A stretch of DNA of 64,000 nucleotides from Patellaria atrata CBS 101060 (taxonomy: Eukaryota; Ascomycota; Dothideomycetes; Patellariales; Patellariaceae), in the NCBI GenBank assembly GCA_010093705.1, contig MU006094.1:1428525-1492524 (forward strand), read 5' to 3'. Position numbers and translations under genes: made by a program. Below the pieces are notes generated by a model that saw nothing but the letters and a program-made list of their open reading frames with translations, had not been told where the DNA came from and did not search any database. This document shows, one piece after another, positions 23,026-34,305 of the stretch (position 1 is the stretch's first letter; every line of letters begins with the position of its first letter).

Positions 23026-26000
23026 TGGGACATATATATTTTCGGCGTAATGATGGGTTATGAATGGGGCATGTTTCTATTCTTTGCATTAGGCATTGCG
23101 TACAAGATGGAATGAGCAGATCAACGGCGTTGTGTTTGGGGGGGGTGAACTGAGTGTTTGGACACACTGCATGAGCGGACGGCGTACAGACTTGTGGATT
23201 AGGATTCGGGGTTTTGATTCTACTGTGTATTGTATTTGTGGTGGACTGATCAATAAGTCTTCCTGAAGGGCGACCCTCTCAAGACATTAAGAGCATTGTC
23301 TATAGTTTCTACACGATGAGGTTAGGTGTATTGTACAATACAGTATATTTTCAGGACTATCAAATCACGCTATCATGCTTTTACTCTCCAAGTATCTCAA
23401 TGTGATTCAGCTTCCATATTAAACGTGGCGGTTGTGAAGGTACTGTCAATTACAATTTACATGTTGTAATATCTCCTGGGCTATTGACTCACATGACTTG
23501 ATAATACCTCTACAGCCTAAAAGTCTAGACTCTTGTCGCCCTCGTCGGTAATAACAAGTATATGATTATTAACGAGCCTATTATGATCATCATTGATGGG
23601 TTACTAGATTGTAATGATCGAAATATAGAACCGATCCCGTCGACACTACGGACAATTTACTTTAATCATCTTCGAGATTTCAGTATCTTCTTGTGTATTA
23701 ATTTTCACCACTGGACTTTGATGCAATATGGACCTTGCCTTCTTCTCATCTCACGAGATTCTCCTCAATTAGCTTTTTTTGCCGTCCCGTTCCTTTCAAG
23801 AGATCATATAATTATCCCGTTCGGATACGAAATCTTGACCGTGATATTACTGTTGCCATCATAGCTGTCGACACCCTTTATCACATCACCACTTTGCCAG
23901 TGGTGAAGCTCTCTACTCCAAGTTTAGTTTAAGACCAGAAATGTCGTTCCGAACTTGGTGTTAATGCAGAAGGCGCTTCAAATTTAATCTTAACTTCCAT
24001 ATATGCACCACGAACAGGGAATGTCTCTTTCCAGTGGGCTTGAGGCTATCCTTTCAAGGTTTTGTGGATGAGTGTGTTCTAGAATATGGGAATGGAAAGA
24101 GTTGTAAGAGTCCAGTATCATAACATTCTGGAACTCTCGAGGGTATATGATAAGCTATAATATAATCAGCCCGAGAGGTAGCTGTATCCAGACGGCTAGG
24201 TTAGTGTCTGCGGGCTATGGAGGCGGATCGAAGATGGTGATAACACAATATCAAGCGCTGCGTGGTTGAATCTTTTTATGTCCAGGGGAGCTCAGCTTTA
24301 GGGAAAGCTCTTTCCAGCGTTTCTATATTTATGTCTAGTATGCTAAGGTAGTAAGTAACATACAGTTATTCCAAACTCAAGTTGTATTTCATTGGAACCC
24401 CCAAAGCCAGAAGAACTAGTCTTTGATCTTAGAACAAGAGAAGCCCACCTTCTATCCATGGATTCGGTGATGTCCATGCATTTCACCATTCACACCAGTT
24501 CCGCGCGCTATATTATAGATTTCTCGGGTTTACTCTCTTTCCTTCGCTTCAAAAACTAGTTCTACTTGTACGATTTCTCTTACCAAGTCTCACTGGTTTC
24601 GCCGTACTTATAAAACATAACTGGTAGTATCATTCTGAATAGTCTGTATAAAATGACTGGAACTGTAAGAGATCGCTGTATAAAATGACTGGACTTACAA
24701 AGTGATTTGAATGTACAGATTATACGAACCGGATGACTACCTAAGATAGTGGCCGTAAATCTATAAATTCATCTGAGTGCTGTCCCTAATTTCCGAACAT
24801 ACTAGTGCATTAATTCATTCATTGAAAGTTGATGGCCACCATGATCCGAGAGGAAGATAATGGAAAAATTGGCGGAAGTTTGTCTGATCAAGAAGAGCTT
24901 ACAGGACCGAACTTGTCCGGTGCAGACTCCAACGTGTACACAGTACGTTATATGAGGGGGGAACACAGTTATTCGGTAAAACAAGAGAGACTACGTTGAT
25001 CCCGACATGCCATCTCCTCTTCTTGCAACCCTTGGTTGCATTTATTCCAAGCGCACTTCGCCGCTTTTCTGTCTATGCTCTAAAACCAATTTCCAACGCT
25101 ATCTGGTTTTATATGTAGGCGAATATCAAGGGTCAGACCCATGTACTACTAACGATAGATCGTTGTAGATGTTTTATTTCCTCTTGTGTTATGTCCTTAT
25201 CAATCTGGCGCAAACTGGTTCCTTTTCTATCTGGAGTATCAAACTGAACTGGTGTTTGGATCCCTTTTTACGAGACTTCATCATTTCTAAGGGAGATCGG
25301 CATCTTGAACCGAATACCGGTAGTTGGACGGGTTGCCGTGAACTTTCAGAAAGAAGAGAGAAACATACGTAACATTAAAAATAATTCCAGGTAGACCAAC
25401 TTGCGCGAGTTCATGCAGAGGTATGATAAATCATTCGGTTCAAAAACGAATGTGATCTGTATAGGGGTGGCAGAATCCTGCCATGACGTTGTTTGGAAAT
25501 CCTTCAGTGTCGCCTACATTTAAAGAGCACATCGGAGTCGATACTTAGATACCTCTAGCAGTTACTACTGCGCTAAAGGTCGCTATGATATTTGACCAAA
25601 ATATGAGCGCCGTATGCGATAGAATAGACCAAAAAGATCCAGCGCTACTGAATGTGAACTCCAACGATGATTTTAGACGACTTGACCATTGAGACATAGC
25701 ACAATTCCCCATAGTAGGATAGCTATAGCTAGTAGTAAGTCATACAAAGAGTAGCCCCTTAACTTACACCACATAGAGGTTCCAGTCCGCAAGAGGAGTA
25801 GCATTACGACGGTCTGTTATTGTTTGTAGGTAAGTGTACAGTAAGTGAGAGATTTGTGACTGTCACAAAGGGGATGTTGTGTAGTCCTAAACTAGAAAAA
25901 ATACGAGATGATAATCCTTAAGCTATACCTCTGAATGATATAGGAATACTCTAATGTCCTTTTTCTTGTGATAATTCCAATACCCTAGGAACGAGCAAAC

Positions 26001-29000
26001 TATGCATAGATATTGTCTACCAAGAGAGTCAGACCGTAAGGGAGATTCAGCATGGGATGTCCTCAGATTCCAGGGGTGGAACTTGCTATTGTGCATTATA
26101 TGCTGAATAGTGGCGCCGCTTAGACTACCACATCGCAGCAATTCCAGAGAGAATTTAGGTGATAAGCAGACCGATTAGAGGAAAATCAATGCAATGGACA
26201 TCCCAATTCCTCATTTTCGTTCATATATCCTCGGAATTTGGAGATAATAGGCCTGTTTTTTTTTTTTTTTGTTTTTTACTAAAGTGAGCTCTAGTGTCTG
26301 AGCATCGTGCAGAGATAGCCTTAGGTAGATATGTCTCAACTGTGAGACGTCGATGTTGCCTAGGGACCGTCTTTGCATGGGGTTCTAATACTAAGGCCTG
26401 GCACAAAAGTACGAATTGAAGGTGAGGCCCGGATCAAGCTTACTGTATCTTTTGAAAGGGTGAAGCTCTGTATCGAAAATACTGGCTATGATTCAGCTTT
26501 CGGTGCAGAAGTGGCAGACTGTGGAGCCAATGGAAAGCACTCGGAATAGGAAACTGGGGGCCGCGGCATGTTGTGGAACAACGATATCTTCTCGACGCAT
26601 ACCGTCTGTTATTCCCCTCAATGAAAATGTACGAGTAATAAAGCATTCACGTACATATGAAGGCACTGATTATTACATTATTTGTTGAAGCGAGATTGGA
26701 AGTCGAACTGAGAAATTGAAGCAGCTATGATATCGGGAAGATGAGAACCAATTTGTAGAATACTGCTAAACATACGGTAAGTCTCAACACATTGCTATTG
26801 GTACTGTACAATGTTATGGCCGATTAAGGAGTTAGATCACTAAGGGATGCGTTCGAACTGGAATCGATCTACGAAGACTTTAGCAATAATTGGTTAAAAA
26901 GATGGTAAGGGAGGATTTCTTGCGATATGCTTTATAAGTACAGTACAGCACTAATCTGGTGTGTTGCAATGCTCATTGAACGGAACGTTGCGCTGGTAAC
27001 CGGTGAAGTTCAACCAATAGTCACTTTCATAATTCGTCTAGATCTGTCGAAGGCCAATAATTGAACGCTCCAATCATTCTAACAATTCTTCTATTTGTTT
27101 CAGCCATACGGGAAGTTGAACAGCCACAACGATAACAGATACACACCGTGTCGCGATTCACACCGTTGACTGGATTGTGCGGCATCAGAACAGGGTAGAT
27201 CACTGTACGGGTAGTTTCTGCACGTGAACGCTCTGGGAAACATAATATGTTATGTGCATTTGACCACACGATAAAAATGAGATGAAGACCATAATCGGTA
27301 CCCCCGGTTAGAATTCGAATAAAAACCGCGCGCGAGGACCGGGATCTATAGGCTGAACGATTGGTTTCTTCCTTCCGAGCTTCGGTAACAACAAATGTTT
27401 ATACCACCATGTTATCAAATGATTCCGACGTCCAAATTGGAAGATTTAGGGAATTGGACTGAACAAAGGACATTTTTCCTGAGCTCGATTAGGTAGCTAG
27501 AGGACTATCTCGGCGGACAACATGGTATAGTTAACACTTCGGCGAGAAAGAATGAATCCTAGCCAGAAAGTTCGCTGAAATACATCCCGATGAAGGGCAT
27601 TCCAGTTTGCATTGGTAGAGATTAATTGATTGCAAGCTATTGCGCTAATTTCCAGGACGAGACGGGTAGGTATCAGCGTTCCAGCGTTCCAGCAGCTCAT
27701 CGACTCTTCAATTCCTATCTTGGATAGAGACTTGGAGTATCTGGATTTCGATGCAGGATGATGGCGAAATCCATGACGGGGCAGCAACGATATCGTACAT
27801 ATGTATCTTCCTTGAGTTTGTTGGCGGGAATACGGCCAGATGACGAAGGTGGGAAGAAGAAGAGTATGTTTCGGAATCTTTTCTACGAATCTCTTTTTTG
27901 AGGCTATGGGTGGTGTGTTAGAAAGGCTGGTAATGGGTAGGGATAATACGTGATTGCGGCTGCACGCGTTGTAGGTTGTGGCAGGCCGTTATGCATATAG
28001 AAACGGGATGGAGGAAATATAAGTGGTTGTTGAAACCCAAGAATCGAGGTTGAGATTGAAATCTGCCGCTAGAGCGGGCTAGAGAAACTACAAGCAAGCC
28101 ACGTAGCACTAGAGCCGATCCCCTGGTTCTATCCCTGACCTAAACTCTGGTTTTATTTCAGAAACGATTTAAACGAAGACGCCAAAGAATAAAACCGCCA
28201 GCGCTCCCGTCCCGTCGCCGCTTTAGAAAGTATTTCCGGCTTCTATACCATCTCCAGTGGCTGGTGACGTCGCGTTCAAGCATGTTGCATGTGGCACAGG
28301 GGGTCAGATAGTCCTTACCGAACTCTTCAACTTCCCTTTATCTTTTGTACCTACAAACGTATACTCATCACTTCGAACCTCTTTCTTCAACCAACATACA
28401 CTCAATACACTCGGCTCATTATGCATCCTAATGTCACTTGGCTAGTCTTCGGCATCCGCTTACAGGGACATATCGTGAGAGTCACCTGGCAATGAATCTC
28501 GACCTACTGATAATGGTCTGTCTTCGCCGCTATATTTATGTCCCCCTTTGCATATTTAGAGGCGTATCATCGCATGGAGATGCACGACAAACCGGAAGAT
28601 AATATTATGCCCCTGTCTTGTAACTTTCAAGTGTCCACAATCGGGCAACTGTAACTCCTTGGCAATATTTGTTTGCCTCCAGCATACCCTCAAACAGATG
28701 CCTGTGCTACACGCCGCTAATATTTTGTCCTACTTGTGTCCAGGACGAATTACCGCACGCTTCTCGTTGGTGTACACCACCGCGTTCGGCCTTACTACTG
28801 GTGTCTGAGTCTGGTGTCATCGCCTTTGTGCCGTACGGAAGTCTGGATTCCGGACTATCGGGTGTCTATGTTCCTGAATTAGGCGTGTGTCATGTACTGA
28901 TAGCACGAATGTGGAGCTTTCCTCTTGCGACCGTACAGTATGATCGGCGCGGCAAGCTTTCTAGACCATCTCTAGGCCATCTCTAAGCCGTATCGATCCT

Positions 29001-29127
29001 CTAGTAGGTAGGCTGCTTTCCTTTCAGCTTTCTCCAGATATCATCTTGATATTCTGAGATTCTTCGTTTCTCAATTAGAGATTCTGATCCCACCGTCACT
29101 CGTTTTGTCTTTTGTCTCCAGCACATC
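23026..29127. other. 6.1 kb gene-poor AT-rich region
   Basis: No domain, splice-linked frame or RNA gene could be supported on either strand. It contains homopolymer runs such as T15 at 26256-26270 and many very short open frames. I saw no transposase or reverse-transcriptase motif. This is the largest gene-free block in the window and may hold decayed repeats, long regulatory regions or non-coding transcripts. Confidence 0.5.
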
Positions 29128-30552
29128 ATGTTCCACAGTTCGCAGACAACAACAGCAGATATCACGCCTGTACGACCAGGCACCCCAGAGAGCGATACTG
29201 TACCGAGAACCAATCCATTCGCTACACCATATGCTTCAGTGCCAGGCTCTCGATTTGAGTCGAGAAATGCGTCATCTACCGGTCTGCAGTTGCAGGAGCA
29301 GAGATACTTTCATTCAAGGCGTGTAAAGAAGGGTACAGTGGAGAAACCTTGGACCAAGAAGAAGGACCCAAGAGAGAAATGGGTTACAATAATACCACTC
29401 GTTGGACTATTCATCGGCCTGGCAGTATCGGGTTTCTTGATATGGGATGGTCTGAAAACAGTTGTCAATCACACTTACTGTCCCGTTCTCGAAGAGGACT
29501 TCTCTACCGGTATCGATGATCGAATCTGGACTAAAGAGGTCGAACTCGGTGGATATGGGTCAGTTGAACATTGTTCATTTTGCCTCGCTATGGATATGCA
29601 TCTAACCATCTATCACAGTAACGGTCAATTTGAAATGACAACAAGTGACGAAGAGAATATCTTCGTCAAAGATGGCAACCTCATTATCAAACCGACCCTT
29701 CAAGATGAAAGTCTCATCAATCAAGACAAATTTGTCATAAACCTCATGGACGACGGTATCTGTTCCTCTGAAAAATGGTACAATTGTATCACCGGAAACA
29801 ATGCGACAAATGGGACAATCATAAACCCGGTTAAGTCAGCTCGCCTTAGTACAAGATCGAGCCGATCAATCAAATATGGTCGAATTGAGGTCGAGGCGAA
29901 ACTCCCCACCGGAGACTGGCTTTGGCCGGCTATTTGGATGCTACCGAGGGATGCTGTCTATGGTAGTTGGCCGAAGTCCGGGGAGATTGATATCATGGAA
30001 TCCCGCGGAAACAACTGGACCTACAGTCAAGGAGGAAACAACATCGTCAGTAGTACCCTGCACTGGGGTCCGAACGCCGCAAATGATGCCTGGTGGCGCA
30101 ATAATGTCAAACGAAAGGCACTGCATACAACTTACTCCAGCGGATTCCATACATTTGGCCTAGAATGGAGCGAGAAGTATATCTTCACTTACATTGATAC
30201 TCGGCTGCTTCAAGTCATGTACACGCACTTCAGCAAACCCCTTTGGGAGTCGGGCAACTTCCCTCTCTCGGACAGTAATGGTACTCGTTTGACTGATCCC
30301 TGGAGCCAGAGTGGGCGCCCAGCTACCCCCTTTGACGAAGATTTTTATCTCATTATTAATGTTGCCGTTGGAAGCACCAATGGGTGGTTCAAGGATGGCG
30401 CCTCTGGAAAGCCTTGGGTCGATACGAGCCCAACAGCACGCAAAGACTTTTGGGAGGCTCGCAATCAATGGTACCCCACATGGGAAAAGAATGGCCAGAT
30501 GGAGATCAGATCCGTGAAGATGTGGCAGCAAAAAGGCTACAATGGTTGTTAA
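29128..30552 (+). CDS. Membrane-anchored GH16 family beta-glucan-active enzyme
   Basis: Glycoside hydrolase family 16, most like the fungal beta-1,3-glucanase/glucan-binding subgroup, acting on cell-wall glucan. Residues 1-84 are a Ser/Thr-rich, then basic, cytosolic tail; about 85-108 is a single membrane helix, so it is a type II membrane protein; the catalytic domain follows outside. The catalytic motif GEIDIMES is intact (nucleophile and acid/base Glu), as are DWLWPAIWMLP before it and DFYLIINVAVG after it. A 60-nt intron (29559-29618, GTCAGT...CACAG, with a CTAAC branch site) probably interrupts the open frame: it is a multiple of three and has no stop. Removing it restores GGYGNGQFEM, as expected for the family. 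Spliced length is 454 aa. Several Asn-x-Ser/Thr sites suit the outer domain. A decayed relative lies at 39.6-40.4 kb. Confidence 0.9.
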   Translation: MFHSSQTTTADITPVRPGTPESDTVPRTNPFATPYASVPGSRFESRNASSTGLQLQEQRYFHSRRVKKGTVEKPWTKKKDPREKWVTIIPLVGLFIGLAVSGFLIWDGLKTVVNHTYCPVLEEDFSTGIDDRIWTKEVELGGYGSVEHCSFCLAMDMHLTIYHSNGQFEMTTSDEENIFVKDGNLIIKPTLQDESLINQDKFVINLMDDGICSSEKWYNCITGNNATNGTIINPVKSARLSTRSSRSIKYGRIEVEAKLPTGDWLWPAIWMLPRDAVYGSWPKSGEIDIMESRGNNWTYSQGGNNIVSSTLHWGPNAANDAWWRNNVKRKALHTTYSSGFHTFGLEWSEKYIFTYIDTRLLQVMYTHFSKPLWESGNFPLSDSNGTRLTDPWSQSGRPATPFDEDFYLIINVAVGSTNGWFKDGASGKPWVDTSPTARKDFWEARNQWYPTWEKNGQMEIRSVKMWQQKGYNGC

Positions 30553-31940
30553 GTGCTCGAGATCAAACATATATTTCATAATTGGGATACATAGACATGG
30601 ATTTTTTTCTCGTCGTTAGAGGTAGGGACTGACATAAACATGGTAATCTGGGCTGAATTCTTAATGATGAATTGTAATATACACACACATGATACCACCT
30701 TCGAAACCTACCTTAGATAGCACATTAGACGCCTGTCAAGCGTCGAACTCTTTCACTTTACCTTGTCAAAATCTTGAAAACAGTATGAAAGCGTCATGCA
30801 GCTTACATTAGGTGGCTAACCGTCTCCAATCAGAGTCACTCAGAGCGTCAAGCAAGCATAATATTCCTGTCACAAAGCATATCTTGGCAGTATTAACTGC
30901 TGCGTATGATACTGTACTGTACAGTACGTCGCAGGGGTTGCCGAGAAGTGCTATCTTTACTATTGATATCGGCGTTTAGCTCTAACCTGGCCTTAGGTTT
31001 GAGGACAACAACGCCATCCACGGTTCGCCACCGCCCAAATATAGAAATAAGAATCACAACACGGGATATTAAGAGATGTCAATTGGTGATGCAGTGTGCC
31101 AGCATGTTTCCAAACGCGTCAAGCTCAAGGCAAGATTCAAAGTTCTCAGGTTGATTGTTAATTGTAGTAGTAACAACCCGCTACCATGGTTGACAGTGGG
31201 ATATGTGATCTAGTTGGGCAGCCGCGAGTATAGTCCTTCAGTTTTCTGACAATGATGACAATGATGAAGAACTTAAGCTAGACGACGGTTCAAAAGAGAC
31301 GACATTGGATATAGCGATTGCCTCGGGTGTTTTACGAGTGCGGTGCACGACACATGAACTTCAAGAGCCCGATTGAGCTACAAATGGCCTTGTTGATTGG
31401 CATGTGTTGAGAGACCGACGAAGAGTGAACAATTTGCCGTACATGTAAACGAAGTGCAACTTCGCAAGGTTGGGTAGAATTGAGTGAGTGGAATCTTTCT
31501 AGAACAAATTGAGGCAGGCAGGATGGAATATTGAATTTCTGCATCGCGACAAGAGAACCATGCCCGAGCAACAAACGTACAGCATCCCCCAGTCGAGGAT
31601 TGATAGCATATCTTCCCTTGGAGCACGGTTCTCAATGTAGATTTCGACCTGACCGTGCCCGTCATATTCTCCCTAAAAAGGGCCACAATCTTGAGCTTGA
31701 AACGACTGCGTGGGCGAATTCAATACGGTGCGATAACCTGATCTCCAAGGGGGCTCACTCCCAATCTCGGCATGTAGGATGCTTGTACTGCCTGAAGGAG
31801 CTATAGATGCGTAGAAGACTGGAACTTAAGCGCACGCGGGTTGATCTTCTGGCGGAGTGGCGGTTGAGTGGGAGAGAGAGGGGGGGGTTGGGTAAAGATC
31901 ATCCATGCAGCATAACGGCGACGCTAGTCTTGAGAAAGCT

Positions 31941-31967
31941 CGATTAGTTCGATTAGTTCGATTCGAT
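31941..31967. repeat. Short tandem repeat (CGATTAGTT)n
   Basis: CGATTAGTT occurs twice in tandem, followed by a partial CGATTCGAT copy. No gene context. Confidence 0.7.
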
Positions 31968-32227
31968 AAGAGAGAACCGGGAATATACTGTGTAAGGTAG
32001 TTATCGTTTTTTCAATAATAATGCAAGAATATATTCACGATTATAGGGTGTTCCCAGCAGGCTTCCCCACTGTTACATACCGTCCCGCGTCGTTTTTGAT
32101 GCCGCTTTAATGGACGCGTCGTAGAACCTAAAAACACATGAGATGCGGGATGAAGTTTATAAGGTAGAACTAAGTTACCTTATTAGTGGAGTCTGTGGGT
32201 GAGATGGATTCCAGATCATCAGATGCA

Positions 32228-32251
32228 GGAGATGGAGATGGAGATGGAGAT
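32228..32251. repeat. GGAGAT hexanucleotide microsatellite, four copies
   Basis: Four perfect tandem copies of GGAGAT, in non-coding sequence. Confidence 0.85.
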
Positions 32252-33830
32252 TGTAGAACTAAAGGTCTCAAGCACAACACCTCGAAGCTAAACCCATATT
32301 ATCCTTAGACCGTTCTGAAAATGTGACGCCGAGCACGCCTCCCTTGCACATCTCCCGCAGAACCTTTTAGTTTTATCACAACTTCCAACAACCCTCACTA
32401 CCACGCTCCACCAGGTTTTCCACGCGAATGAGACCGTTTCACGCGAGAAATGCTCGAATGGAACTGTACGATGCCATTCGTCGACCTGCTAAACGAACCA
32501 TATGCCTATACGAAGACCAATAATGCCGCTCCCCATGGCAAGGAGCGCAACGTCGAATCTACTGGAGAGGCTTACGAGTTACTACTAACTTAACGTCTTT
32601 AATGGCTTCATAGAGCTCCTGGCTATTACTAGAAAGTAGTCCATGACAGATCTGAATATTATCCACCATGACGAGGCTGTTGTCACACTGCCAGCTTGGG
32701 CACCGAAACTCTGTGGCCTTCAGTCTACATGCGCAAGGACCGTGGGTCCACGACAAGGCAATCATCTTCTATACTATCCAGTATTTCCGTTGCTGCATGA
32801 TATATTGGCCGGAAGAGCTATAGAGATATCTTCAGTGTCTATTTACCACCTAAGAGCTAAACCGATTCATAAAGAAGAAAGACCATTTGGCTGGTAAGCA
32901 CTTCAAGATGTCATCTCTTCGTGAGTGCTCACGACAAAAATAGAGCGTCCGTGATGCGGTACGATGGCTTCGCTACCAGACCCTCGTCACACCTCGGACA
33001 TCTCCACCTGTTTCTCTGCTTCTGTTTCTCTTCGCCAGCATGGCACGAACATGACAAGGCAGAAGCCCAGGTACCCCTGCTGATCTTCCCCCTTGTTTGT
33101 CTACTTCCACTCCCATGCCTAACGCAACTCACGCATATTTACATGCAAGTAGCTCTTCTCGCGAACAAGGTCGTCCTATCTAAGTCTGGACGTACTTTGC
33201 AGTTTCGACTCACTTCCTGGCCACCGCATTGAAGATCACGATTTGAGGATGTGGATTGTGGACGGTCTGTCAGTCCAACCAGACCGTGTCCCTAAGCTAC
33301 TCACTCTTGAGTAACTGGGCTCATGCTTAATGGGCGCGGCGTTAGCCACGTCTGAAGATCAATATTCTTGAGATCCGCCCTCACAATAAACCGCATCTCC
33401 ACCCACGCCACTTCATAGCGAGCTTGAAAGCCCGGTATAGACGTCAATTCACGTGTGGCGTTGTTGCGTCTGTTGCTAACGTGAGAGACCTTACGCCGTC
33501 CCAAAGCGGTAACTATCTTTCCGGAAAGAGCTCTGGATACGGTATCAGTCTGGTCGTGACGGGACTATCTCCCCAACACATATCGCCCAATACTGACGCT
33601 TGCGGCGGGTAACACCACTAAAGACCATGCAGATACGGTCTAATTCTCCAGCGGGATACCTGAATCTCCAGGAAATTCTTAGATGCTCTATGAGAGACCG
33701 CTAGTCCCAGTTCCTTATGTACCTATTCCAGCTTTACGTGTTCAGCTATCCCGATTCCCGGTCTTATTTAGTTATCCAAACTTTTATCATGCTTGTCCAA
33801 CTTATCCTTTGAAAGCTGTGCTTCGCTTTA

Positions 33831-33857
33831 CCTCTTCCCCCCCCTCCCCCTCTCTCC
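33831..33857 (+). promoter_or_regulatory. C/T-rich tract upstream of the GT2 gene
   Basis: A dense pyrimidine stretch with an internal run of C lies about 450 nt upstream of the GT2 start. Such tracts often mark fungal promoters; the role here is inferred from position. Confidence 0.3.
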
Positions 33858-34305
33858 ATCTGGGCGGTCCTACTTCAGACACAGCTGTACTCTGTTGTAG
33901 TACTGCTATCACCTTCGTTCTAGCTGTTTGTTGTCTTTCTGCTGTGACGCTCAACAATATCATTTGTTGCGTGTCGACAGCATTCACTCGCTGAGTGGGA
34001 AAGGTTACCTTTCGTTTCAATTATTGGTCTACTCTTTTATAGACATCCTCTCGCTGTTTTCTAGATCATTCAAAGTAGTATGTACCCTTGTGCCCATTTT
34101 GCTAGGCTAATGTCAATTAATTGAACATAGATCACCGGGAGTTACAGTCGTTTATTTGATACCTGACTGTCCTGCTATAGTACTTTGTTACGCTGCTCTT
34201 TACCACCCCTCGACAACCAATTTGACGACAAAACCCCTTATCACTACTCGGTGGTGCCTAGACCTTGGGGATTTGTCCTCTCATTGGGTGTTGAAAAGGT
34301 CCAGG

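Larger units (their letters stand above)
30553..34305. other. Gene-poor region with simple repeats
   Basis: 3.7 kb without a supportable gene. It holds short tandem repeats at 31941-31967 and 32228-32251 and a C/T-rich tract at 33831-33857. Open frames such as 32921-33232 lack recognisable features. The right end is the promoter region of the GT2 gene. Confidence 0.5.
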
